Origin: a virus
Strand: one strand, 5' to 3'
DNA length: 64,000 nt
Virus record (IMG/VR): IMGVR_UViG_3300001041_000022
Coordinates: 1 to 64,000 of that record
The notes below the pieces were generated by a model. That model was not told the DNA's origin. It made no database searches and saw nothing but the letters and a program-made list of their open reading frames with translations. The translations under genes were made by a program, and so were the position numbers. Positions 7,346 to 15,366 of this stretch are shown here, in pieces (position 1 is the stretch's first letter; each line of letters begins with the position of its first letter).

Positions 7346-8374
7346 ATGAATGTATTAAGTCTGTTTGGGGGAATTGAGTGTGGAAGAGTAGCATTCGATA
7401 GAATGGGAATAAAAGTTGATAAATATTACTCCAGTGAAATTGAACAAAATCCAATAAAAGTAGCTATAAATAATTATCCAGATATCATTCAATTAGGAGA
7501 TATTACTTTAATTGATAATACGATACTATCAAATTTACCTAAGATAGATATACTTATTGGAGGCAGTCCCTGCCAGACATTTAGTAACGCTGGTCTGAGG
7601 ACTGGATTTGACGGTAAAAGTGGACTATATTATGAATATAGTAGAATACTAAAATGGGTACAACAAAATAATAATCCAAATGTGTCATTCATGTTAGAAA
7701 ATGTGAGAATGAAAAAGGAATGGGAGGACGTTATTACCAATGATTTAGGCGTGTCACCAGTTCTAATAAATTCTTCGCTAGTATCAGCACAACAAAGGTT
7801 GAGATGTTATTGGACTAATATTGGGAAAATAGAACAACCAGATGATAAAAATATAATATTGCAAGATATTTTAGAAGACGGGTTAGCTTTATCTAATAAA
7901 GCTTATTGTTTGACCGTTAGTGGAAAACAAGGTTTGACCGTTAGTGGAAAACAAGGTTTGACCGTTAAGGGCTTTGAGCATTGGTTACAAAAGAAAGTAG
8001 ACAATTTTGTATTAAGAAGTAAGCCTATCAGATTAGGGCATTTTAATACAGGAGGTCAAGGAGATAGAATTTATTCGGTTAGTGGTAAATCAGTGTGTTT
8101 GTCGGCTAATGGCGGCGGCAGAGGTGCAAAAACGGGGCTATATTACGTTGGAGAAAATGAAAGTGACATACTTGTTAATTATGATAATGATGAATTTATT
8201 AAAAAAAATATAAGAAAATTAACAAGATTAGAATGTGAGAGATTGCAAACGCTGCCAGAAGGATATACAAATTGTATTCCAATATCTGAAGCTTATAAAT
8301 GTATAGGTAATGGTTGGACAGTAGATGTAATTGTACATATATTAAGCTACTTAAATAAACAAAATATAAAATAA
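7346..8374 (+). CDS. C5-cytosine DNA methyltransferase
   Basis: 342 residues with the full C5 order: SLFGGIECG (motif I), GGSPCQTFS with catalytic Cys76 (IV), ENVRM (VI), QQRLRCYWTN (VIII), KLTRLECERLQTLPEGYT (IX) and GNGWTVDVI (X). The variable target-recognition region between VIII and IX holds a perfect 24-bp in-frame repeat. It probably protects phage DNA from host restriction; no partner endonuclease gene is visible, so it is an orphan phage enzyme. Confidence 0.92.
   Translation: MNVLSLFGGIECGRVAFDRMGIKVDKYYSSEIEQNPIKVAINNYPDIIQLGDITLIDNTILSNLPKIDILIGGSPCQTFSNAGLRTGFDGKSGLYYEYSRILKWVQQNNNPNVSFMLENVRMKKEWEDVITNDLGVSPVLINSSLVSAQQRLRCYWTNIGKIEQPDDKNIILQDILEDGLALSNKAYCLTVSGKQGLTVSGKQGLTVKGFEHWLQKKVDNFVLRSKPIRLGHFNTGGQGDRIYSVSGKSVCLSANGGGRGAKTGLYYVGENESDILVNYDNDEFIKKNIRKLTRLECERLQTLPEGYTNCIPISEAYKCIGNGWTVDVIVHILSYLNKQNIK
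7910..7969 (+). repeat. 24-bp in-frame tandem repeat in the methyltransferase
   Basis: Two perfect copies and a half copy of a 24-bp unit encode LTVSGKQG, LTVSGKQG and LTVKG. They fall in the region expected to specify the target sequence, so copy-number change would insert or delete eight residues without a frameshift. Confidence 0.9.
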
Positions 8375-8410
8375 GATAAATCCAAAATTTTAACAAAAAG
8401 GAGAAGAATC

Positions 8411-8707
8411 ATGAGAGCAAATAAAAAAACACTAATGGCAGTTAAAGATTTTCTACAACAACAAGAAGGTTGGGATTTAGATGAAGTTATTTTAGAAATA
8501 GTTGAAGAAACAAAGTTATTGGGGAATAAAGATATGGGCGGAATGTCTCTTGCGACAGATGAGTGTAGTATAAATTGGGACAATGAAGAAATTTGCAACT
8601 TAGATGATTTTATAAAGTCATACTCAAACATCTTTATTAAAAATATATGTAATATATTAGACTCATTTGTTGGCGAAGATTTATCATATTTTGAGTCTGA
8701 AGAATAA
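8411..8707 (+). CDS. hypothetical protein (98 aa)
   Basis: RBS AAAAGGAG; strongly acidic and helical. Possibly a DNA-mimic-like acidic protein by composition only. No family recognised. Confidence 0.65.
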   Translation: MRANKKTLMAVKDFLQQQEGWDLDEVILEIVEETKLLGNKDMGGMSLATDECSINWDNEEICNLDDFIKSYSNIFIKNICNILDSFVGEDLSYFESEE

Positions 8708-8750
8708 GATAAAAACAGAATTTTATAAAAATAAAAAGAGGGGAGAAAAT

Positions 8751-9035
8751 ATGAATATAAAGCTAGTTATAGAAAACGATGGAGAAGAAAAGGTATATAC
8801 TCCTAAATTTTATACATTTCAAACAGTGTATTATGTTTATAAAAGATTTGGGAAAATCAGGATTGTGAAAACTAAAATATCGTCTATTTCTTTTACAAAT
8901 ATATGGAATTATAGAATAGATTACAATAATTATTGTTTTATAGATGATTCAAAGAGTTTATATAATAATTTAGATGACGCATATAAAAGAGCAGAAGAAA
9001 TGGATAGAAGGAAAAACATTAAAATTATAGATTAA
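8751..9035 (+). CDS. hypothetical protein (94 aa)
   Basis: ATG 8751 follows AGAGGGGAG; an upstream open stretch lacks an RBS. Basic and aromatic beta-rich product with a helical C-terminus. Not recognised. Confidence 0.65.
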   Translation: MNIKLVIENDGEEKVYTPKFYTFQTVYYVYKRFGKIRIVKTKISSISFTNIWNYRIDYNNYCFIDDSKSLYNNLDDAYKRAEEMDRRKNIKIID

Positions 9036-9194
9036 ACCAAATCCTAATTTTATACAAAACTACAATTGGAGTGTGATATACTTCCACACTCCAATCATAA
9101 ATCTTAAATGTACTTTGAACCCCTGTAGGGAGTCAAGGTAATATTATTATAGCATATATTAGTCAAAAGTCAATAAAGATAGGAGAAAATACTG
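9036..9194 (+). ncRNA. structured intergenic region with two strong hairpins
   Basis: A perfect 11-bp stem with a 9-nt loop (9065-9075 pairs with 9085-9095) is followed by a second stem-internal-loop structure at about 9116-9143 (ACTTTGA/TCAAGGT outer, CCC/GGG inner). Neither has a T-run after it, so they are not classic terminators on this strand. Candidate structured leader or small RNA; no known riboswitch class recognised. Confidence 0.4.
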
Positions 9195-9371
9195 ATGTGT
9201 GAAAAATGTTGGAGCGAAGCTTATAGAAAAAGTTTATATAATGGAAAATCACAATCAGACTGTTATTTAGATATACTTGAAGAAAGAAAAGATAACCCAT
9301 GCTCACCTCAAGAACAAGCTGGAGGATGGTGGGATGAAGAAAAACAATGCGACAAAAGAGATTTAGATTAA
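9195..9371 (+). CDS. small hypothetical protein with Cys residues (58 aa)
   Basis: AGGAGA at 9181 precedes ATG 9195. MCEKCW at the N-terminus and two further Cys (NPCS, KQCD) could bind one metal ion. Follows the hairpin region directly. Confidence 0.6.
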   Translation: MCEKCWSEAYRKSLYNGKSQSDCYLDILEERKDNPCSPQEQAGGWWDEEKQCDKRDLD

Positions 9372-9397
9372 ATAAAAATATAAAAGGAGAGCAAATT

Positions 9398-9682
9398 ATG
9401 GGAGCAGTAACACTTACAGACGATTACAGAGTAGATGTAGAGGATAAGCAATTCACACTACAAAGAAGAGGCATTAGTGTAAATAAAACCACAAAAGAGA
9501 AAACGGTAGTATGGACATCTGAAGGGTATTTTGGCAATTGGGATAACTTGCTTGAAAAGCTATCTAAGCTATTTGTAGCTGAAAAGGTAGATAAAGAAGG
9601 ATTAGTTACATTGAAGGAATTTAAAGAAATATTAAAAGAAGTTAGAGATGAGATAAAGAATATAGGAAATCAACTAAATTAA
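9398..9682 (+). CDS. phage protein of the single-strand-protein-sized type, unknown
   Basis: 94 residues from ATG 9398 after AAAAGGAGAG. Beta-rich N-terminal half (VTLTDDYRVDVEDKQFTLQR), then a helical Lys/Glu-rich C-terminus. The fold could suit a nucleic-acid-binding protein, but no motif confirms it. Confidence 0.65.
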   Translation: MGAVTLTDDYRVDVEDKQFTLQRRGISVNKTTKEKTVVWTSEGYFGNWDNLLEKLSKLFVAEKVDKEGLVTLKEFKEILKEVRDEIKNIGNQLN

Positions 9683-9737
9683 GGCGAAATAATCAATTTA
9701 ATGAAAATATAATCGTTTAAATATAAGGAGGTATAAT

Positions 9738-10007
9738 ATGTGTGTAACAATGCTAGAAGAAAAAACATGCGGTGTGTTCGATATTATTAGTTCATCAGGT
9801 GGAATAACGATTGGGGCATTGATTGATAATTTAAACACTAAATATGCCAGCACTTTTTTCTTTAATGCTAATGTGAGTTTGGATGACTTAATCGAGACAA
9901 ATGTTCTTATTGGAAGGCTAGAGATTGACAATGACTACATTTTTATAACTGAAAAAGGAAAGCAGTATTTAAGTACACTAAAAAAACAATCTGTCTTAAT
10001 TTTGTAG
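9738..10007 (+). CDS. winged-helix-like protein (89 aa)
   Basis: Residues 20-80 read as helix-turn-helix plus wing: GGITIGALIDNL, then VSLDDLIETNVLIGRLEIDN and DYIFITEKGKQYL, the latter typical of the wing end of small wHTH proteins. Probable DNA-binding regulator; target unknown. RBS AAGGAGG. Confidence 0.5.
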   Translation: MCVTMLEEKTCGVFDIISSSGGITIGALIDNLNTKYASTFFFNANVSLDDLIETNVLIGRLEIDNDYIFITEKGKQYLSTLKKQSVLIL

Positions 10008-10061
10008 TAAAAAATAATTTATCTAAATTAAAATATAATCATTTAAATGAAAGGAGAAGCC

Positions 10062-10271
10062 ATGCTTAAAAGACTATTTACTAAAAATCTTACAGAAATT
10101 CCTTTACTATTTATAAACTTCAACTATCAATATTTTAGAACTAAGGGTAAAGAAAATTCCTGTATGCTGCACTTGCACCCTTGTATCAAAAATGATGAGC
10201 ATGTAATTTCCAAAATGAACGAGCTAGTAGACTACATAAGAGACAATTACGACATGAAAAATATGATTTAA
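10062..10271 (+). CDS. hypothetical protein (69 aa)
   Basis: ATG 10062 follows AAAGGAG; a longer frame upstream lacks an RBS. Basic N-terminus, mixed C-terminus; not recognised. Confidence 0.6.
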   Translation: MLKRLFTKNLTEIPLLFINFNYQYFRTKGKENSCMLHLHPCIKNDEHVISKMNELVDYIRDNYDMKNMI

Positions 10272-10330
10272 ACCTATCGAATTCGAGAGGTTTAAATATG
10301 GTAAATTAGCCATAATTAAAAGGAGAAGCT

Positions 10331-10633
10331 ATGATAAACATAATTCAACAGATAAGAAAAATTATTGGAGATCCAAAATATGCAGATCTAGAAATAATTA
10401 TTTATGAGAAAGAAATAGTATTTAATATTTGGGAAAGAAAAGTGCCAATATCAATTAGCAAAGAAAAGATATATACAGAAAATTTAAAAGAATCAAAAGA
10501 AGAATATATAGTAAAGTTTGATGCGGAGCTATTTCAAGGAAATTTATATGTCAATGAATTAGATGAGTTAAGTAAAATTGCCAAAGTAATTGAGGATAAT
10601 CTTACTGAAATTTTAAAATGTTTAGAAATGTAG
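10331..10633 (+). CDS. hypothetical protein (100 aa)
   Basis: RBS AAAAGGAG. Helix, several beta segments, and a C-terminal helix (ELSKIAKVIEDNLTEILK). No family recognised. Confidence 0.65.
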   Translation: MINIIQQIRKIIGDPKYADLEIIIYEKEIVFNIWERKVPISISKEKIYTENLKESKEEYIVKFDAELFQGNLYVNELDELSKIAKVIEDNLTEILKCLEM

Positions 10634-10646
10634 AGAGGAGAACATT

Positions 10647-10823
10647 ATGCAATTGCGAGAATGGGTAACTAATTTTAATGACCTTAAAAATGTGATAGAC
10701 AACATAGAACGTGAAGTTAAAAAGTTAGAGTCTAATAAAAGGGAAATGAAAGCATATATAAATTACCTTGAAGGTGAACTTGAAGACGCTGGCGTAAGTT
10801 TTTCAGAAGAAGATTTCGATTAA
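10647..10823 (+). CDS. small coiled-coil protein (58 aa)
   Basis: GAGAGGAG precedes ATG 10647. Residues 12-45 form a heptad-like charged helix (IDNIEREVKKLESNKREM); the C-terminus is acidic. Function unknown. Confidence 0.6.
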   Translation: MQLREWVTNFNDLKNVIDNIEREVKKLESNKREMKAYINYLEGELEDAGVSFSEEDFD

Positions 10824-10841
10824 ACTCTGTTTTCATTCAAA

Positions 10842-10898
10842 AGTCAATAAACTAAAATATAAAATAGTTATTGACTTTACTGATAAATAGTATATAAT
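10842..10898 (+). promoter_or_regulatory. sigma-A-type promoter overlapping a large inverted repeat
   Basis: TTGACT (10871-10876) and TATAAT (10893-10898) with a 16-nt spacer form a near-consensus promoter driving the gene at 10923 and possibly the nrd block. The -35 box is the right arm of an inverted repeat (10842-10854 with 10865-10876) whose loop is the AAATATAAAA motif. A regulator or RNA hairpin could act here. Confidence 0.65.
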
Positions 10899-10922
10899 TT
10901 AATACGAAGAGGAGATAAGTTT

Positions 10923-11144
10923 ATGAGTATTAGAAATGCCGTATTGGAAGATTTGAAGATGGTAAACACAAGATTGACAAAAATTTATAATTATCTATTG
11001 CAGGATGCCACGGAAAAAACATTAAATGATATTGGCGGATTAGTTTATTCTTCTGGAGAGTTAGTATTAGATTCTATTCGTGGTTTAGAGATGTTGCAAT
11101 TGATGAGCAATACAAAAACTAATTCTTCTAAAGAAATTCATTAA
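10923..11144 (+). CDS. hypothetical protein (73 aa)
   Basis: First gene after the promoter; RBS AGAGGAG. Helical, no Cys, no recognised motif. Confidence 0.65.
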   Translation: MSIRNAVLEDLKMVNTRLTKIYNYLLQDATEKTLNDIGGLVYSSGELVLDSIRGLEMLQLMSNTKTNSSKEIH

Positions 11145-11170
11145 ACTAAAATATAAAACAGGAGGACTAT

Positions 11171-11323
11171 ATGTTTAGTGTTGCCAAAGCTATAAAATTA
11201 GAAATTGTAGACGAATATTATCTTGAATTTATTAATGAAAGATTAGATAACAAAGACATTGGAATTGAAGTAATGATGTTATTAAAAGATTTTAAAGAGG
11301 GATTAAAAGAAAAATTAAAATAA
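11171..11323 (+). CDS. small helical protein (50 aa)
   Basis: AGGAGG precedes ATG 11171; the helical charged product ends LKEGLKEKLK-like. Directly upstream of the redoxin gene in the same transcription unit. Function unknown. Confidence 0.6.
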   Translation: MFSVAKAIKLEIVDEYYLEFINERLDNKDIGIEVMMLLKDFKEGLKEKLK

Positions 11324-11339
11324 ACTTAGGAGACAATTA

Positions 11340-11555
11340 ATGTATCTAATAATTGGCAGAAAAGGTTGTAGTAGATGCACTGTGATTAAAAATATGTTAA
11401 CTAGCAAAAATATAGATTTTGAATATAAACTTTTAGAATCACTGAGTAGTGAAGAATCTAATGAAATAGTTAAAAAGGCAACAAAAGCAAATCAAATAAA
11501 TATGCCATTAATATTTAAAAATAATGAGATTATAGACATCAAGGAGGTTATTTAA
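11340..11555 (+). CDS. nrdH: glutaredoxin/NrdH-like redoxin
   Basis: 71 residues of thioredoxin fold. The active-site CxxC is GCSRCTVIK (Cys10, Cys13); a cis-Pro loop (INMPLIF) and a final strand (NNEIIDIKEVI) follow, as in NrdH and glutaredoxin. The stop overlaps the ATG of nrdD (TAATG), so the two are coupled. In NrdD subclasses that do not use formate, such redoxins supply electrons for ribonucleotide reduction; that is its likely role here. Confidence 0.8.
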   Translation: MYLIIGRKGCSRCTVIKNMLTSKNIDFEYKLLESLSSEESNEIVKKATKANQINMPLIFKNNEIIDIKEVI

Positions 11556-13453
11556 TGTATTTAAAAGTTACATATGAACAAGAATTTGACGATTTAATGA
11601 TGTATTTAAAAGGTAAATATAATCAAAAACTATTTGACTTAGAAGGAATCGGCGAACAAACTGATATGTCTAAGTTTAGTAAAAAATTCTTTTCTTCAAA
11701 AACAACAGCAGATGCTTCAATAGACGCAAATGCGAATGTTGATAGCGTTGATGTAATCGCTTACAATACCGAGATGCCAAAACCATTTTTTAAACTGAAC
11801 AGTTATTATATTCTATGGAAAGAATTAAAGAGACTGTATGGACTAGGATTGGCAAATGAGATTATTGAAATGCAATTAAGCGGAGATATTTATATTCATG
11901 ATTTTCATGGTATAGCGGCGGGATTGCCTTACTGTTTTAATTATTCAACATATGACGTAATGACAAATGGACTTCCAATGGTTAAAAAAATAAAATCTGT
12001 ATCTCCAAAACATTTGTTGTCATTTAAATCTCAGCTTGAACAGTTCACAACGATAGCCTCTAATTCAACATTGGGAGCTACAGGACTAGCCGACATGTTA
12101 GTTATACTCTCATATTATGCTAAGAAAATATTAGATAATTGTGGAGATTCCCATTTTAAGTTTGCTTCCGAAGAAGATTGCTGGATATATATTAAAGAAA
12201 ATTTAATATCTTTTATATATACCGTTAATCAACCAATGAGAGCAAATCAAAGTCCATTTACCAATATTAGCATATATGATAAATATTTTTTAGAAAAGAT
12301 ATGTGAGGATTATTTGTTTCCAGATGGAAATTATCCAGATATTAATATCATAGGGAAACTACAGACATTATTTTTGACAATTATGAATGAAGAAATGAAG
12401 AGAACTCCTATTACTTTTCCAGTTACTACTGCATGTTTTAGCATAGACAAAGAGAATAATATTAAAGATGAAAAATTTCTAGGGTTTGTTGCAAATCAAA
12501 ATAAAGAATTTGGATTTATAAATATATATTGTGGAGACAGCTCAACATTATCTTCTTGCTGTAGACTCCGTAGCGAAAAAAAATCTGAGTATTTTAATAG
12601 TTTTGGAAGCGGTAGTAGTAAAATAGGATCTCTTGGAGTTTGTTCAATTAATTTTCCAAGACTTGCTATTAAGGCTAATGGCAATAGAGATGTCTTTTTT
12701 GAAAATTTAAAGAAATATATAGAAATTTGTGCAAAAATCAACAACGCTAAAAGACATATAGTTAAAAAAAGAATTGAAAACGGAAATTTACCATTATATA
12801 CACTTGGATATATGGAGCTATCAAAACAATATTCAACTGTTGGTGTAAATGGAATGAACGAATGTGTCGAAATCATGGGAATGGATGTATTAAATGAATT
12901 AGGTCAGCAATTTGTTTTAGACATATTAGACGCCATTAATACTGCAAATAAAAAATTTGAAAAGCAATATGACTCTCCTCACAACTGTGAACAAGTTCCA
13001 GCCGAAAATTTAAGTATTAAGTTAGCGCAAAAAGATGAATTATTAGGATATCAAAGTACTTATAATATTTATAGTAATCAATTTATACCGCTTGTTACAA
13101 ACGCCGACTTATTAGACAGAATATCACTTCAAGGGATGTTTGATAAACATTTCAGTGGAGGAGCTATATGTCATATTAATGTTGATATGCCAATACAAGA
13201 CGAAAATAAAATAAAAGAATTAATTAGGACTTCTGCTAAGATGGGAATTGTATATCACGCCATAAATTATAATCTACAAGAATGCGAAGAAGGTCATATG
13301 AGTGTTGGTAAAAAAGATTTATGTGAAGTTTGTGGGAAGGAAATAGTAAATAATTATACTAGAGTGGTTGGATTCTTAACTAATGTAAAAAACTGGCATA
13401 AAACTAGACGAGAAGAAGATTATCCAAATCGTCAATGGTATGGTGAAGTATAA
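11555..13453 (+). CDS. nrdD: anaerobic (class III) ribonucleoside-triphosphate reductase
   Basis: 632 residues. The glycyl-radical site is RVVGFLT (Gly606). A zinc-site region (C577, H581, C590, C593) precedes it; the usual site has four Cys, so the His is unusual. Conserved core Cys lie in GLPYCFNYS, TACFSID and SSCCRLRSE, and the NSFG-GS...GSLGVCSINFPR barrel strands are intact. There is no N-terminal ATP-cone, so dATP inhibition through a cone is not expected. No intein or intron is visible. It sits between its redoxin and its activase, all with overlapping starts. Confidence 0.93.
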   Translation: MYLKVTYEQEFDDLMMYLKGKYNQKLFDLEGIGEQTDMSKFSKKFFSSKTTADASIDANANVDSVDVIAYNTEMPKPFFKLNSYYILWKELKRLYGLGLANEIIEMQLSGDIYIHDFHGIAAGLPYCFNYSTYDVMTNGLPMVKKIKSVSPKHLLSFKSQLEQFTTIASNSTLGATGLADMLVILSYYAKKILDNCGDSHFKFASEEDCWIYIKENLISFIYTVNQPMRANQSPFTNISIYDKYFLEKICEDYLFPDGNYPDINIIGKLQTLFLTIMNEEMKRTPITFPVTTACFSIDKENNIKDEKFLGFVANQNKEFGFINIYCGDSSTLSSCCRLRSEKKSEYFNSFGSGSSKIGSLGVCSINFPRLAIKANGNRDVFFENLKKYIEICAKINNAKRHIVKKRIENGNLPLYTLGYMELSKQYSTVGVNGMNECVEIMGMDVLNELGQQFVLDILDAINTANKKFEKQYDSPHNCEQVPAENLSIKLAQKDELLGYQSTYNIYSNQFIPLVTNADLLDRISLQGMFDKHFSGGAICHINVDMPIQDENKIKELIRTSAKMGIVYHAINYNLQECEEGHMSVGKKDLCEVCGKEIVNNYTRVVGFLTNVKNWHKTRREEDYPNRQWYGEV

Positions 13454-13905
13454 TGAATATGGCATCAACTCAGTATAGTTTAGATACCGAAAGTTTTGAA
13501 ATATATTTATCAGGTTGTAATGGAAAGTGTAAAGGTTGTCATAATCCAGAGTTAAAGGACTTCTCACTAGGAGTCCCCCTCTCCCCCTTAGTTTTAGAGG
13601 ATATAATAAAAAAAATAAAAAGGTTTGATACTTTAATAAAACACGTTTGGATATTAGGAGGAGAACCTTTAAATCAAAATCATGATGAAGTAATATCTCT
13701 CATTAGAGGACTAAAAATAGCTAATAAAAATATATGGCTATGGACTAGATATGAAATACAGCAAATACCAACAGGAATAAAAAATCTTTGTGATTATATA
13801 AAGTGCGGGGAGTACAAAGAAGATTTAAAAACAGAAAACAATATACAATATGGAATTAAACTGGCTACAAGCAATCAAAAAATATACATAAAAGGGGAGT
13901 TTTAA
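13453..13905 (+). CDS. nrdG: anaerobic ribonucleotide reductase activating protein (radical SAM)
   Basis: 150 residues. CxxxCxxC (Cys22, Cys26, Cys29) binds the 4Fe-4S cluster; ILGGEP at 67-72 is the SAM-contacting GGEP motif. It generates the glycyl radical on NrdD from SAM. TAATG overlaps at both ends keep it in step with nrdD and the FTR-like gene. Confidence 0.92.
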   Translation: MNMASTQYSLDTESFEIYLSGCNGKCKGCHNPELKDFSLGVPLSPLVLEDIIKKIKRFDTLIKHVWILGGEPLNQNHDEVISLIRGLKIANKNIWLWTRYEIQQIPTGIKNLCDYIKCGEYKEDLKTENNIQYGIKLATSNQKIYIKGEF

Positions 13906-14093
13906 TGAAAGTTATATTAAATCCAGACAAAGAAAAGGTTAAACAAATAAGAGAGAAATTAAAATTAAACTTGAATCATTGTCCTTGTAGGCTATTAGCT
14001 GATGATAATTCATTATGCCCTTGCTTGGATTTCAGAGAAACACAGGAATGTATATGCCAATTATTTATAAAAGCGGAGGAAAACAATGACTAG
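13905..14093 (+). CDS. ferredoxin:thioredoxin-reductase-like Fe-S protein
   Basis: 62 residues with CPCR (26-29), CPC (38-40) and CIC (49-51) followed by LF. CPC-x8-CxC matches the FTR catalytic-chain spacing that holds a 4Fe-4S cluster and redox disulfide; the first gap is shorter (9 instead of about 16) and the His of the canonical CHC is Ile. It probably passes ferredoxin electrons to the NrdH-like redoxin. Such a redoxin/FTR-type relay to class III RNR is known from Methanosarcina. About half the usual FTR length. Confidence 0.75.
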   Translation: MKVILNPDKEKVKQIREKLKLNLNHCPCRLLADDNSLCPCLDFRETQECICQLFIKAEENND

Positions 14094-14589
14094 ATATTTC
14101 GATGTAGTTTCTAAATATAAAGACATGAATATTAATTTACCAAAACGTTCAACTGCTCATTCGGTTGGCTATGATTTCGAAAGTGCCGAGGACATAAAAA
14201 TACCTTCTATATGGAAACAGATGACTGATAATCTAATTAATTTTTTTAAGGGATTAGAAGACTTTAATCCTATTAAGCCAACATTAATACACACAGGAAT
14301 TAAAGCATATTTCCCAGAAGATGAAGGGTTATTCATGTACAATAGATCAAGCAATCCATTCAAGCTAGGATTGGTTTTAAGTAATGGAGTAGGCTGCATT
14401 GAGAGTGATTATTTTGACAACGAAAGCAACGAAGGTGAAATAATGTTTGGATTTTATAACTTCTTCCCATATGACGTTGAAATAAAAAAAGGAGATAGAA
14501 TTGGGCAAGGAGTATTCCAAAAGTTTTTAACCGTAGATAATGATAATGCAACTGGAGAAAGAACTGGAGGATTCGGAAGTACGAATTAA
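14086..14589 (+). CDS. dut: dUTP pyrophosphatase
   Basis: 167 residues with the five trimeric dUTPase motifs: AHSVGYDF (1), NRSSNPFKLGL (2), NGVGCIESDYFDNESNEGEI (3), KKGDRIGQGVF (4) and RTGGFGST (5). An insertion of about 15 residues lies between motifs 1 and 2. It removes dUTP and yields dUMP for dTMP synthesis. The start overlaps the FTR-like gene by 8 nt. Confidence 0.92.
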   Translation: MTRYFDVVSKYKDMNINLPKRSTAHSVGYDFESAEDIKIPSIWKQMTDNLINFFKGLEDFNPIKPTLIHTGIKAYFPEDEGLFMYNRSSNPFKLGLVLSNGVGCIESDYFDNESNEGEIMFGFYNFFPYDVEIKKGDRIGQGVFQKFLTVDNDNATGERTGGFGSTN

Positions 14590-14600
14590 AGGAGGCTATT

Positions 14601-14891
14601 ATGAATTTTAAATATGTTGAACAAGGAGTACACGCACTATTAATCAATTACCCAGAAACACAAAGCAATGATCATTTACTATATACATACTTTATGGAGA
14701 AAATCCTAGATGCACAATTCACAAAAGAAAACTTTATCAAGTATCAACAAAGTTTTGAGAGCATATCTCGAACAAGAAGAAGATTGCAAGAAAAATATCC
14801 AGAGCTACAAGATAAAATCACTAAAGCTAAAAGAGAAATTATGGAACAAGAATACGAAAGTTTTTATGGGAAGTTTATAGGAATACGTTAA
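14601..14891 (+). CDS. conserved phage protein of unknown function (96 aa)
   Basis: The layout 'LL...PETQSNDHLLY...FESISRTRRRLQEKYPEL' matches a small protein seen in many Firmicute phages as I recall, possibly a DNA-binding helical protein; no function is established. RBS AAGGAGG. Confidence 0.7.
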   Translation: MNFKYVEQGVHALLINYPETQSNDHLLYTYFMEKILDAQFTKENFIKYQQSFESISRTRRRLQEKYPELQDKITKAKREIMEQEYESFYGKFIGIR

Positions 14892-14926
14892 TTAAGCAAA
14901 ATATAAAAGACTGGTGAGTGAATTCA

Positions 14927-15148
14927 ATGAATAAACCTTTAAGTGAATTAACTTATGAAGAAAAAATGGCTGACATTAAAACAGTTTATGAAACATTGGT
15001 TGATGAATCTAAGTCGTCAGATTGGAATGATTCATTTATTAATGGAATAGAGTTTGTAATTTCGATTTTAGAAAGCAGAGATGCAAATTTTATAGAGAAA
15101 AGAACTTGGTGGCAAAAATTAATTGACGTTGCACTTTTTAGAGGGTAG
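14927..15148 (+). CDS. hypothetical protein (73 aa)
   Basis: ATG 14927 lies after GGTGAG; a GTG at 14918 is possible but sits on the RBS. Acidic and helical with a basic, aromatic C-terminus. Its last codons form one arm of a hairpin. Confidence 0.6.
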   Translation: MNKPLSELTYEEKMADIKTVYETLVDESKSSDWNDSFINGIEFVISILESRDANFIEKRTWWQKLIDVALFRG

Positions 15149-15310
15149 TAAGTATATTACCCTCCCTAAAATAATCGCTCTATGGGGCTGTCAGAATGGA
15201 TAAATTTTGATGAAATTCGGGTTTTATTCAAAGGGTAAGTTTGAGTAAAAGGATAGAAGATTTCTCTTCTATCCTGCAATAAAAAGATAATCTTGCAGAA
15301 ACTTTAGTTG
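15140..15310 (+). ncRNA. non-coding stretch with three hairpins
   Basis: Between two genes (about 218 nt). GAGGGTA/TACCCTC spans the end of the upstream gene; a perfect 11-bp stem with a TTTC loop lies at about 15251-15276; a TGCA-type stem follows at about 15277-15299. No T-run follows the strong stem, so termination is not obvious. Candidate structured RNA or processing site. Confidence 0.4.
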
Positions 15311-15366
15311 CCAATTTATTATATGCAAAAGTCAAAGATTTATTCAGTAAATGAGAAAGGAGAAAC

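Noticed and set aside
12496-12876. Minus-strand open frame inside nrdD
   Set aside because: Lies wholly within a strongly conserved gene on the other strand, without RBS or recognisable product.
11555-13453. Intein or intron in nrdD
   Set aside because: Ribonucleotide reductase genes of large phages often carry them, but the frame and domain order here are contiguous.
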